Origin: Isochrysis galbana
Lineage: Eukaryota > Haptophyta > Isochrysidales > Isochrysidaceae
Direction of reading: 5' to 3'
Assembly (NCBI GenBank): GCA_018136815.1
Contig: CM030936.1
Location: 4,743,707-4,807,706 of the forward strand
Length of the DNA stretch: 64,000 bases
Shown: positions 10,890 to 20,725 of the stretch, piece by piece
Layout of the letters: the number at the start of each line of letters is the position of its first letter
Numbering within the stretch: the stretch's first letter is position 1
Program-made: the position numbers and the translations under genes
Notes under the pieces: model-generated
Database searches by the model: none
Told to the model about the DNA's origin: nothing
What the model saw: only the letters and a program-made list of their open reading frames with translations

Positions 10890-12177
10890 CCCGCGCGAGT
10901 TTGGATCTCTCCTCGACCCTCCGCGTTGGCTTCAGCGGACGAGTTCCACTTTAACGATAGTTCGAACCCTTCGGTGGCGTAGTTATGCGCTCTCTTTCCG
11001 TATATCTTCGCGCATGACGAGCGATCGCGACTTCAGCCTTCGCCGCGCGGGGAGGGGTTTGTTTATCGTATGATTCCGGAGTGTTTACGTTAGTTTTCTG
11101 AGCCCAAGGACTTTGGTTTTTGGTTTCTTGTGAGTGATTTTTGTAGCAACTTCGTCGAGTCCCACCGTGTTCCCAAGCGAGTCCCCCCGAGTTCCCGAGT
11201 CTATACCCCGAGTCAACGAGTCAATACAAGTCAAGCACGCGCCTGAGCCACCCCCAGTCGCCTGCCACCACCTCCCACAAGCCTCCTTCCGCACTTCCGC
11301 GCCCACCGTGCTCCGTGCGTGCGTCGTGCGTCGTGCGTCGATCACCATGCCCGTAGTCACCCCCGAGGAAAGCTCCATGAGCTCCCCACAAGAACCGCGT
11401 TCCGCGCTAGCTGCCGGCGCGCCCTCGCAGGCAATCTCCAAGAGTGAGATCAGCCTTGCTCTGACAGTTTTACAACGATTTTCTCGTCGAGCCGCCCTCT
11501 CCCGACGGGTGAAGGTGCCCCGGCGACCGCAAACAACCCCCTCTAAAATCTCGGTGGGAGGGCTCAAAACCTCAAGATCCCTTTTGCCTTTTGCGAGGAA
11601 AAATCGCCGCTGATTTTTTAATTTCTCCTCAAAATTACTCATAAAAATCGCCTTGTGGCATGTGGGGGGGGGGTAATCGCTGCTTGCCCTCCTAGAAACT
11701 AGAAAGGCGAGAAATGGCTGACAGTCCCCACGTCCCCACATGCATGCCACATGGCACATGGGATAGATAGGGATAGGGTCCCCACATTAGTGACAACCAA
11801 GCTCGATTTTGCCATCCAAGTCTAGATGGAAAATACGGTGCTGGTGCCGGGGCGTGCCAAGTGTGCCAATTTTCAATTTTTGCTAGTCTACTGCTCCAAA
11901 TGGCTGACGAAATAAAACTCCCGGGTCTCTGGGGAATCCTGGAATACAAGTAGGTGGTATAAAAATAGTAGTCGAACGCGAACTCAACTCGAACTTTTTT
12001 TATCGTTTGAACATAGTCAACTACCTAATACTCCCTTGACCCTTGAGCCCCAGCAAAGTGACCACTCTCAAAACCCCTGAAAAGTTCCTCGCGCCGCGTC
12101 AACGCTCAACGCGGCGCTCAACCAAGCGAAACCAAGCGAAACCACGAAATGCACCCTGCGGCTGCGCCGCGAACACA
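10890..12177. other. no gene recognised; left flank of the hAT element
   Basis: A 160-codon plus-strand frame (11134-11613) with an internal ATG at 11347 has no recognisable domain and Ser/Pro/Arg-rich composition. It could be a decayed first exon or a retroelement leader. The remainder is AT-richer with no motif. Confidence 0.4.
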
Positions 12178-12185
12178 CCCAACAC
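12178..12185. repeat. target-site duplication, left copy (CCCAACAC)
   Basis: Exactly matches 19374-19381, directly abutting the 16-bp terminal inverted repeat. Confidence 0.85.
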
Positions 12186-12367
12186 CCTAGATGTTAAACA
12201 CGGTGGGTCAGGTCTAGAAACACACCAAAAACAGCTGTTTTTGGCTTTTTTGGAAACACGGTGAAACACAGTACCGAAAACAGCGGGTCATATACATATA
12301 TAGTGTATTATACATATATATTTATATCCATCTCCCGTAGCCCGTAGGCTCACAGCCCCAGATGGGA

Positions 12368-12453
12368 CAACAGGTACAAGGTCAACAGGTTTCGGGGGCC
12401 TGTTGCTGTTAAGAGGACCTGTTAACAGGTCGCAATAGGTCCGTAACAGGTAA
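12368..12453. repeat. inner inverted repeat cluster (CAGGT/ACCTG), left
   Basis: Contains AGGTCAACAGGT, CCTGTTAACAGG and AATAGGTC in an order that matches the reverse complement of 14716-14769. This could be the transposase-binding region of an inner hAT element. Confidence 0.65.
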
Positions 12454-12513
12454 AAAAAAAACGAGTGATACTAACATTATAAAGTTATACTAGTAAGTAG
12501 TAAGTGTTACTCT

Positions 12514-14640
12514 TCAGTCTTCAGACTCGGGTTCATCCACAACCATCTCCAACTCCCAAGGCAAAACACGAGACTCCCAATCCAACAACAAATCATCGAG
12601 GAGAAGATTGGTGTGACACCTCACCAACCTTTCCACTACAGTCTGCCCCAACCTATTCCTTTTCTTGGAATGGATCCAATCTTGCACAGACCAAGAACGC
12701 TCACAACCAGACGCAGAACAGGACAATGCGAGAAGACGACATGCGGCCCACTGCAAGTGAGGGAACATTGTGAGGTAAACATTTGCCCATTTGTACGATG
12801 CCATCGAACGTGCTCGCTGAGAGAAAGCCACTTCGTCGGTGAAATCATGCATGCCACTCAGTACAGCCTCTTGAAAGTCGCCCAGCTCGGCCAGCAAATC
12901 AGGCAACGGATGCTCGTCCGTTGCCATCTGACGCAGGCACTGCTTCAGGTCTTGCAGCTCACGGCTACTATGCCTGCGGCGGCAAAACTCAGGCTCCAGA
13001 CAATAGGCGGCTGTCATCACAGGGGCGTGAAGGTATTCCCACCGAGCCATGAAGAGCTCGTGTATTTTGTGCCGGACAGAAGCGGAAACGCCGGGAAGTA
13101 CACCTTGCTTGAAGTGTTGATCTATCTGAAGGAGGTAAGCATAAACTTTTCCCAGATTGGCACCGAGCTTGCCGTCCGTCAGCCGAAGAAGACGATAGAC
13201 GGGCTCCATGATCGCAATCCCAGTTGTAATGGTTCCCAACAGCTCCTCTGAACGAATGATTCGCTTGCAGTCGGCCGCCTTGCCGCGTTGCTCGCTTGGC
13301 AGCTTCTGAACCCACGTCGAGAATACGGGATCGATGACCAGTTGCTCTAGAACAAAGTGCACGTTTTTGTATCGCGTGATCATCAAAAGCGTCGAGGCAA
13401 ACCTGGTTTCAGCCGCCTTGAGTAGTTCCATGCCACCCTCCGGCCTCGCCTCACAGGCAACTTGCGCACAAAGCTCGCGGTATCGTGCAAGCGCTTTCTG
13501 GTGCGACGTTACAAAACTTACCACTTGGCGGACTTGCTCAATGGCGCGAGCCAAAAAGGGCTCGCCCCATGAGAACTCGCGATCGTTCAGGCTCTTCACG
13601 CGCACCTTGGGCTTGTCACTGCAGATGTTCCTCATGAAGTTATCCAAGCTGTGGGTTGGACAAATGAAAGTGAAAATGTGCGGGCACTCACGCGTTATCA
13701 AGGGGAAAGAAGCGGTGCAAGCTCCATCCATGCATACAGCTACGACATGCTGCGCGCCAAAGCCGTTGATGTGCTTCACGATGAAGTCCTTGATGTATGC
13801 CGCGTCCTTCGTCGCGCCCGAGGTGTCTTGTGCTGCAATGAAATAGGAGCCAACAGGCAACGACGCAAGGCAATTGATGATGGGGCGGCTCTGGACATTT
13901 GTCCAACCATCCGATATGAGGGTGACACCAGTGAGATCTGCGAGGGCTTGCATCTTCTGCCGCACTCCTTCGTCAAGCCGCGTGTCCAGCAATGGGAGCA
14001 ACTTATGCGTGAAGGTGCGCCGTGTCGGCAGCCGCAGGTCGTTGCCAGCGAGCAAGTTCTTTGAGCCGCATTTTGCGGTGACCGCTACCGCATTCCGGAA
14101 GAGCCTGTCGTCGACCAGGTCCAGGGGCAAGGCCCTCTTGACGATCACCTTGAGCCATGCTTCGGCGACCTGCTCAACGGTGATTGCCTGAAAGGGCTGG
14201 TGCTGAGCAGAGAGGGAGAAGGGTGGTGTGCAGGTATCCTCTGCAGCGATTGCGCGGCCCAGTGCACGGCTCTCTTCTTTGCCCATCTTCATTGCAGCCT
14301 TGTTCTCGGCGATGGTGGCGCGCCGCCGCAGCTCCTTCACCACCTCGGCGTGCCTGCTTAGCCATAGCGCCGTGGGTCTGCACAGCCGCACATTCCTATT
14401 CGGCAGCCCCCTATCCAAATGCTGCCGGATGTTCAGAGGCCCTCCGAAGTACGTGTGGTGACAGAACAGGCACTTCTTTGAGATACGCGAGTTCTTCACG
14501 CGCCCAACCCCCTCCTCGATGGTGGACCACTCAAGAGCACTGCCCTCCAGTGACTCCAGCGGCTGGCGGCCCCACTCTCCCTCGAACGAGGTCGAGGTAG
14601 CAATGGTGGACTCGTCGTCGCTAAGGGCGCTCTCAGACAT
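12514..14640 (-). CDS. intact hAT-family transposase
   Basis: Uninterrupted 708-codon frame without introns, ATG start. N-terminal acidic region, then a BED-like finger (CLFCHHTYFGGPLNIRQHL: Cys-x2-Cys ... His) near residues 55-75. The catalytic core follows, with LISDGWTNVQSRPIINCLAS (first Asp), VVAVCMDGACTASFPLI (second Asp) and CPTHSLDNFMRNI. The C-terminal hAT dimerisation segment is CSASGCERSWSVQDWIHSKK RNRL. Length is normal for hAT transposases. It moves DNA by cut and paste and makes 8-bp target duplications. Flanking CAGGT-type inverted repeats lie 60-80 bp from each end. Because the frame is intact, the source element may be recently active; activity itself is not shown by the sequence. 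Confidence 0.9.
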   Translation of the reverse strand: MSESALSDDESTIATSTSFEGEWGRQPLESLEGSALEWSTIEEGVGRVKNSRISKKCLFCHHTYFGGPLNIRQHLDRGLPNRNVRLCRPTALWLSRHAEVVKELRRRATIAENKAAMKMGKEESRALGRAIAAEDTCTPPFSLSAQHQPFQAITVEQVAEAWLKVIVKRALPLDLVDDRLFRNAVAVTAKCGSKNLLAGNDLRLPTRRTFTHKLLPLLDTRLDEGVRQKMQALADLTGVTLISDGWTNVQSRPIINCLASLPVGSYFIAAQDTSGATKDAAYIKDFIVKHINGFGAQHVVAVCMDGACTASFPLITRECPHIFTFICPTHSLDNFMRNICSDKPKVRVKSLNDREFSWGEPFLARAIEQVRQVVSFVTSHQKALARYRELCAQVACEARPEGGMELLKAAETRFASTLLMITRYKNVHFVLEQLVIDPVFSTWVQKLPSEQRGKAADCKRIIRSEELLGTITTGIAIMEPVYRLLRLTDGKLGANLGKVYAYLLQIDQHFKQGVLPGVSASVRHKIHELFMARWEYLHAPVMTAAYCLEPEFCRRRHSSRELQDLKQCLRQMATDEHPLPDLLAELGDFQEAVLSGMHDFTDEVAFSQRARSMASYKWANVYLTMFPHLQWAACRLLALSCSASGCERSWSVQDWIHSKKRNRLGQTVVERLVRCHTNLLLDDLLLDWESRVLPWELEMVVDEPESED

Positions 14641-14715
14641 CGCGAGCGCGCGGGCGAGCGAGGGGCCACGTTCCCGCCAAAGTTCCCGCCCTAAATTTTA
14701 CTTTGTACTTTGTAG

Positions 14716-14769
14716 ACCTATTACCTGTTAACAGGTAACAGGTCTGGTAGACCTGTTGACCTGTTAATA
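14716..14769. repeat. inner inverted repeat cluster (CAGGT/ACCTG), right
   Basis: Palindromic CCTGTTAACAGG plus further ACCTGTT words, inverted relative to 12368-12453. The gypsy reading frame begins directly after it, at about 14769. Confidence 0.65.
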
Positions 14770-17700
14770 GGAAGAAGCGCCGCAGCAAGTGGCAGGTCTT
14801 CGATCGTGATGTAATTTCGGGGGTCCATCGGTGGCAGGATGTCACGCCTTCCATCGCCCAAGAAATCGCTGAGCAAGCGGCAGCTGCGGAGCCGTCGGAG
14901 CCTTCCATCTTGTCTCAACTGGGCTCCCAAGGCATCAATGCACTATCTCCGAGCGCCTCCTTCACGGCTGGCGACGAGGGAGTGGCCGAACTGACCAATT
15001 CGTTCGTAGCCGAAAGGCCACTCGAAACCTGGGATGTTGGGCCCGACTCGGGAGAAGATGACACGCCCGAGATGCCAGAACACCGGAGCATGCAGACCCT
15101 CGAGACCAAGCCCTCCGACGCCGCCGAAGGAGAGGATACTCCACGGGCACTGTATTGCGATGGGGCTACCGCTAAGGGCCTCAGTGCGGCCGGATTTTCC
15201 GAGTTGTCGAAGCTTCCGAAGACAGACTTGCAGAAGTCCCTGGAGAAGGAATGGTCACGCCAAATGGATCAACCTCGGCATCCGACGGACCGTCGAGGGC
15301 TAGGCTATGATGGCGTGCCTAACCCCTCTAGTTCGGCAGAGGCATCCCCATACTCTTCAATACCATTCGTGCCGCAGACGGTAGCCGCCGCTATCGAGCG
15401 AGTGCCCCACGTCGATGAACCTTCTCCGTCCAGGCCAGCCTCCAATCCAACCACCCCGTCACCCGGAGCCGGAACCTCGCTTCCAGTAGAATCTATCGCG
15501 GACACTCCGCCGCCACTCTACCCTCGTCACTGCCTCTATGTCCGCGATCTCGTGGTCTGCCGTGCCGATGGCGACCGCACAGCTCAAGGGTTCGTTCTCC
15601 CGGACGTTGCCCTCACGGTGAACAGCACCCTGGCTGACACTGGAGCGGGCCCGTCAGTAATCACCACTGCTCTTCTCGATCGACTACCTGAAGACGCTTG
15701 CGTCGAACGCGTATCGGACGCTACCGTCCCCAACCTACATGGGCCGGACGGCCTTCCTCTCATCACTAGGGGCCGGGCTAGCCTCGTCTTCTCCTTGTCC
15801 GGTCGCCTCTTCCGTCATTCGTTCGCGGTCATCGAAGGAAACGCGATGCTTCTGCTCGGGAACGATTTTTTGGCCGCCCACTCCGCTACCATTTCTCTCG
15901 ACGCCGCGAGCTCGGAAGGAAGCCTCCGCCTCCGTCCGGCCTCTGGCGATTCAGAAGACTCTTCAAGAGTCCTTTCCGAATGTGTAGTCAGAGTTTCCAC
16001 GGCGCCGCCCCCAGTCGCGGACTCCGGCTTCGTCGGAGCTATCTCGATGTCACCCGGTCAGCCGCTGACTGTCGACTTTCTGGAGAGGTCGACGGCAACA
16101 CGAGAGACCCCGGGCGGATCGGAGGGTGAGGCTGCTGCTGATGCTAGACAGCCACTCTATACACCTCTCTTTGAGTCTGCCGACGAGTTTGCGGCCAAAG
16201 CTCCGGCGTCTACCTCGTCCGAATATCTTCTCTACACGGAGCAAGCGGTGACGATTCCTGCCTTCCACCGCGCAACCATCTGGGTCAGGGTTCCGCTAGC
16301 TCTCCGAGATCATTCGGACTGCGCGATGCTGGTCGACCGCCTACCAAATCGCGAGGCTCTCGATTCGTCTCCTCTCGTAATGCCCACGGTGGTCACGCCC
16401 ACGGAAGATCATCGCATCGCGGTGACGATCGTCCACACCGGGGTCAATGCGCTGACCCTGCCGTCTCTGCATCCGATAGCTTCGCTCCAGGTGCGTTTCA
16501 AGTTGCACCGGGGCTGGACTCCGACTGGAAGCGAGGGGGATGGTGACCCTGTCACCGCGCTGAGCGAGGAGCAACGATCTCTACTCGACTCAGCCACCAT
16601 CGATCCAGACCGGCTTCTTTCCGACGATCAACGAGAAGAAGTACGCCAACTCTTGGCCCGGCGCATCAAAGCTTTCGCGTTGCACCCGGGGGCTCCAAAC
16701 CATACGCACGTTCTCGAGGTGGAGTTGCCACTCAACCCCGGCGCTGTTCCTCACCGGCACGCTCCGTCTAGAGTGGGCCGCGCAGGCGAGCTCATCATAG
16801 AAGAGGAGGTAGCCAAGATGGAAGCCGCCGGCATTATTCGCAAGTCAAATTCGGCTTGGGCTTCCCGAGTAGTCCTGGTCAGCAAGAAAGATGGCTCCGT
16901 TCGATTCTGCGTGGACTACCGCGACACGAACGCCAAGCTACGCGTCGAGGATAGCCCTCTACCCCTCATTGTGGAGGCTATCGATAGGCTAGCGTCCGGC
17001 CAAGGGCCGCTCAGTTCTCTCTTCTTATGTACTCTCGATTTAGCCTCTGGTTTTTGGGGCATCCCGATCAAAGAATCGCACAAACATATCACCGCTTTCA
17101 CTACCCACCGCGGCAAATACGAGTTCAACTTTCTACCGTTCGGCATCCAATCAGGTCCCTCCTACATGTGCCGCTTGATGGACATCGTTCTCGGTGCGCT
17201 AGCGTGGGAGATCTGCATGCCTTACCTCGATGATGTGGGCATCTGGTCAACGGGCGTGGGTCCTTCCGAAGAGGCCAGGGCACAAGCTTCGTTCGAGCAA
17301 ATGCTTCACCGGCTAGACCTAGTTCTCGAGCGGCTAGAGTGGGCCGGCCTGACCTGCAAGATGTCCAAGTGTGTCTTCTTTGCCACCTCTACGGAGTACC
17401 TCGGTCACGTTGTCTCGAGGGAAGGTCTCAAGATGGACCCGAAGAAGGTCGCAGCTGTCGCCGACATCGACCCGTCATCCATCAACTCCTTGGAAGCGGT
17501 TCGATCTTTCCTCGGCCTTTGCTCCTACTATCGTCGATTCATTCGCCAATTCGCCGCTAAGGCTGCTCCTCTCACTGCTCTCACGCGGAAGGGCTGCGAC
17601 GTGGCAAAGGAGTCCCAGTCCGAGGAGTGTCGCCGAGCTATCCAAGAGCTCAAGACAGCGATCACCTCGGAGCCCGTCTTGACTCCACCCAGGGATGATC

Positions 17701-19049
17701 GGCCCTTCATCGTCAAGACCGATGGGGCTAGCAAGTTGGGTATCGCCGGCATCCTCTCGCAGCTAGGAGACGATAACCGTGAACGAGTCGTTGGGTATTA
17801 CGCTCGCAGTCTCACCTCGGCCGAACGCCATTGGACGGTGACCGAGATTGAACTCTTGGCTGCCCTGGAATCCATCCGAAATTGGCGACCCTACCTTTGG
17901 GGGCGTCGGTTCAAGTTAGTCGTTGACCACTCCGCGCTGCGATGGCTGCATACCATGAAGGATCAAGTAGCCGGTGGGCCAGCCTCTCGGCTGACTCGGT
18001 GGGCTCTCAAGTTGGCTGAGTACCGGTTCGATGTCGAACATAAACCAGGAGCTGTTCATCAGGATGCTGACGGGCTGTCCCGGCTAGCATCCCTGGAGCC
18101 GGAACACGAAGACGAACCACTCGCCGGCCCAGCGCCGCTAGCGGTACGTGAGCCTGGCTCAGAGTCTCTAGCCGAGCAGGAACGGTCCCATCCGGTGGCT
18201 GCCATCACGCGCTCCGTAGCTACGGCGCGAGGGCTTCAAGCTTTGGACCGATCTCGTCGTCGAGCCTCCGATTCCGGGCCCGCCATCCAGTCCAGTTATT
18301 TGGCCCCGGGTACGCCGACTTCCGAAGAGATGAGAGCGGCCCTGGCGGAAGATCCGTTCGTAGAGCCACTCCTAGGCTCAAGAGAGACGGTCAATCACGA
18401 GCCATCAGGCCAAGGGTCGCCTCCGCCGGCCGCCGCCTCGGGCCCCATTGCCGAAGATGATTCGTGTTCCAGTTCTGTCGCTCCCGTTCCCGCTCAGCAA
18501 TCCAAGATGTTTCGCCGTTTCTTCGTTCACGATGGGCTCGTCTACTATCGCACCGTCCTTGACTCCACCGACCCGGACTCGCTAGTGCTCTATGTTCCGC
18601 CCTTGTTGCGGTCTCGCTACCTCTTTGCCTACCACGATCGCTCCGGTCACCTTGGAGTTTCTCGTATGTCCGGTCTTCTTCGTACTCGGGTATACTGGCC
18701 TGGCATGTCTTCCGACGTTGCGTCCTACGTCCGGGAATGCCACGAGTGCACCCTCGCCAAGCCGCTACCTAGGGCTCTAGCGTCGCCCTCCGGTCTCTCC
18801 GTGGGTACCTACCCCTTTGATGTGGTCTACTGCGACGTGCTCTCGCTAGCTCCCACTCACAACTTCGTGCCTGGAGTCTCGGGTTACGACAAGCTGGTCG
18901 TCTTCATCGACTCGCTCACTCGATGGATTGAGGCTGAGCCGTCGAATGGGGATCCCTCGTCGGAGATGGCCTTGGACATGTTCATCCGCTTGATTGTGAC
19001 GCGTGGCTCACAGCTCACAGCTACCGGTAGTTCCTGTGGGAGTGTATAA
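14769..19049 (+). pseudogene. Ty3/gypsy retrotransposon polyprotein, truncated at both ends
   Basis: Open frame without stop from 14760, recognisable from about 14769 to about 19010. Order: Ser/Pro-rich region, aspartic protease (LADTGAGPSV near 15640), reverse transcriptase (CVDYRDTN, FLPFGIQSGPS, active site YLDD near 17225), RNase H (IVKTDGASK, ALRWLHTM), integrase HHCC finger (HDRSGHLG...CHECTLAK) and the first part of the integrase core (YCDVLS, VVFIDSLTRWIEAE). The frame leaves the family after LIVTRG, before the rest of the integrase core. No gag start, primer-binding site or LTRs are visible. The copy lies inside the hAT element, with its 5' break abutting the inner hAT repeat. Probably inactive. 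Confidence 0.88.
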
Positions 19050-19373
19050 TTGTAATTGTAACTGTCAAGCATGATTGTGATTGTGATTGATGATTGATTG
19101 TCTTGCATCCAACTAGGTGGTAGTGGTAGGTGGTAGGTGGTGGTAGCTAGTGGTGTAGTGGTGCAGGTGGCAGGTGGGAGGCCAGGCAATCAGGTGGCGG
19201 GATTGATTATGCTATGGCTATGGCCTCGCTCGCACGCTCACTCACCGCGCGCGCGCAGCGCGCAACCCTCTCTCTGCCCTCTGTTCCGGACATGGGGGTC
19301 TCCTAGAAACACGGTGAAAAACACTGTTTTTGACTTCCGTAGAAACACACTGTTCCTGTGTTTAACATCTAGG

Positions 19374-19381
19374 CCCAACAC
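19374..19381. repeat. target-site duplication, right copy (CCCAACAC)
   Basis: Exactly matches 12178-12185 and abuts the right terminal repeat. Confidence 0.85.
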
Positions 19382-19569
19382 CCAACTCACGGCGCGCGAC
19401 AATGAACACCCGTCAACTACATACTAACCCCCCCTAAAAAAGTGGACGCGCGTATTATTTTTAACACCTACTTGTAGTTCTGAGTACGTATTTCCCATCT
19501 AGGGGGGAAATCCTTGGTCCTTGGACACCTAGGGGAGGTGGGAAATAGTGGTTAAAAAGAGTGAGCGAT
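19382..19569. other. AT-richer spacer, no gene
   Basis: Contains an imperfect inverted repeat (TTTCCCATCTAGGGG near 19490, CCTAGGGGAGGTGGGAAA near 19530) but no coding signal. Confidence 0.5.
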
Positions 19570-19716
19570 CGGGCAAAGCGGGAGAGAAAAGAGAGGAGAG
19601 GGTAGAATATTAGAATACTACCCTGCCAGAGAGCTTACAATACTACTACGGCAGCAAGGAAGTGAGGGGCGGGAAGAGAGAGAGGGCAAGTATAATGGTA
19701 GCAGTGGGAGGTCCGC

Positions 19717-19753
<37 letters not shown>

Positions 19754-19857
19754 AGAGAGAAGAGAGAAGATAGAGGAGAGAGAGAGAGGGGCGGGGGGGG
19801 GAGAGAGAGAGTGAGAGAGAGAAGAGAAGAGAGAAGATAGAGGAGAGAGAGAGAGAG

Positions 19858-19906
<49 letters not shown>

Positions 19907-20010
19907 AGAGAGAAGAGAGAAGATAGAGGAGAGAGAGAGAGGGGCGGGGTGGGGAGAGAGAGAGTGAGAGAGAGAAGAGAAGAGAGAAGATAGAGGAGAG
20001 AGAGAGAGAG

Positions 20011-20073
<63 letters not shown>

Positions 20074-20177
20074 AGAGAGAAGAGAGAAGATAGAGGAGAG
20101 AGAGAGAGGGGCGGGGTGGGGAGAGAGAGAGTGAGAGAGAGAAGAGAAGAGAGAAGATAGAGGAGAGAGAGAGAGAG

Positions 20178-20226
<49 letters not shown>

Positions 20227-20330
20227 AGAGAGAAGAGAGAAGATAGAGGAGAGAGAGAGAGGGGCGGGGTGGGGAGAGAGAGAGTGAGAGAGAGAAGAGA
20301 AGAGAGAAGATAGAGGAGAGAGAGAGAGAG

Positions 20331-20401
<71 letters not shown>

Positions 20402-20497
20402 GAGAGAAGATAGAGGAGAGAGAGAGAGGGGCGGGGTGGGGAGAGAGAGAGTGAGAGAGAGAAGAGAAGAGAGAAGATAGAGGAGAGAGAGAGAGAG

Positions 20498-20537
<40 letters not shown>

Positions 20538-20582
20538 GAGAGAGAGAGAGAGTGAGTGAGAGAGAGAGAGAGAGAGAGAGAC
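19570..20582. repeat. GA minisatellite with ~150-170 bp higher-order units
   Basis: About 1 kb of almost pure purine. A GGGGCGGGG landmark recurs at about 19788, 19941, 20108, 20261 and 20428, each followed by GTGAGAGAGAG, AAGATAGAGGAG and AAATGAGAG words, so the array is made of repeated long units with pure (GA)n between. It ends about 140 bp upstream of the transporter ATG. Confidence 0.9.
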
Positions 20583-20725
20583 CCCTCCCCCTCTCTTCTC
20601 TCCGTCTTCCCTCCCTCCTTCCATCGTAAATCGTATTCATGAAAATGCGATGAATTATTATATCATCTTCTCCCTCTGGTTCTTCCCTCTCTCCGCCTTC
20701 TTCCCCCCCCCCCCCCCCCCCCCCA

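Larger units (their letters stand above)
12186..19373. mobile_element. 7.2-kb hAT-type DNA transposon carrying a gypsy fragment
   Basis: Terminal inverted repeats CCTAGATGTTAAACAC (12186-12201) and its exact complement (19358-19373), flanked on both sides by the identical 8-mer CCCAACAC (12178-12185 and 19374-19381). An 8-bp target duplication is diagnostic of hAT transposition. Both subterminal regions are rich in GAAACAC words and share TGTTTTTG/AAAAACAG blocks. Inside lie an intact hAT transposase (minus) and a truncated Ty3/gypsy polyprotein (plus). A second set of inverted CAGGT repeats tightly brackets the transposase gene, so a nested structure is possible. Confidence 0.85.

Noticed and set aside
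14690-14909. Left LTR or primer-binding site of the gypsy element
   Set aside because: The gypsy frame is already open here and abuts hAT-type repeats; no LTR or tRNA-complementary site could be seen.
19480-19560. MITE with CCTAGGGG-type inverted ends
   Set aside because: Inverted match is short and imperfect, and no target duplication is visible.
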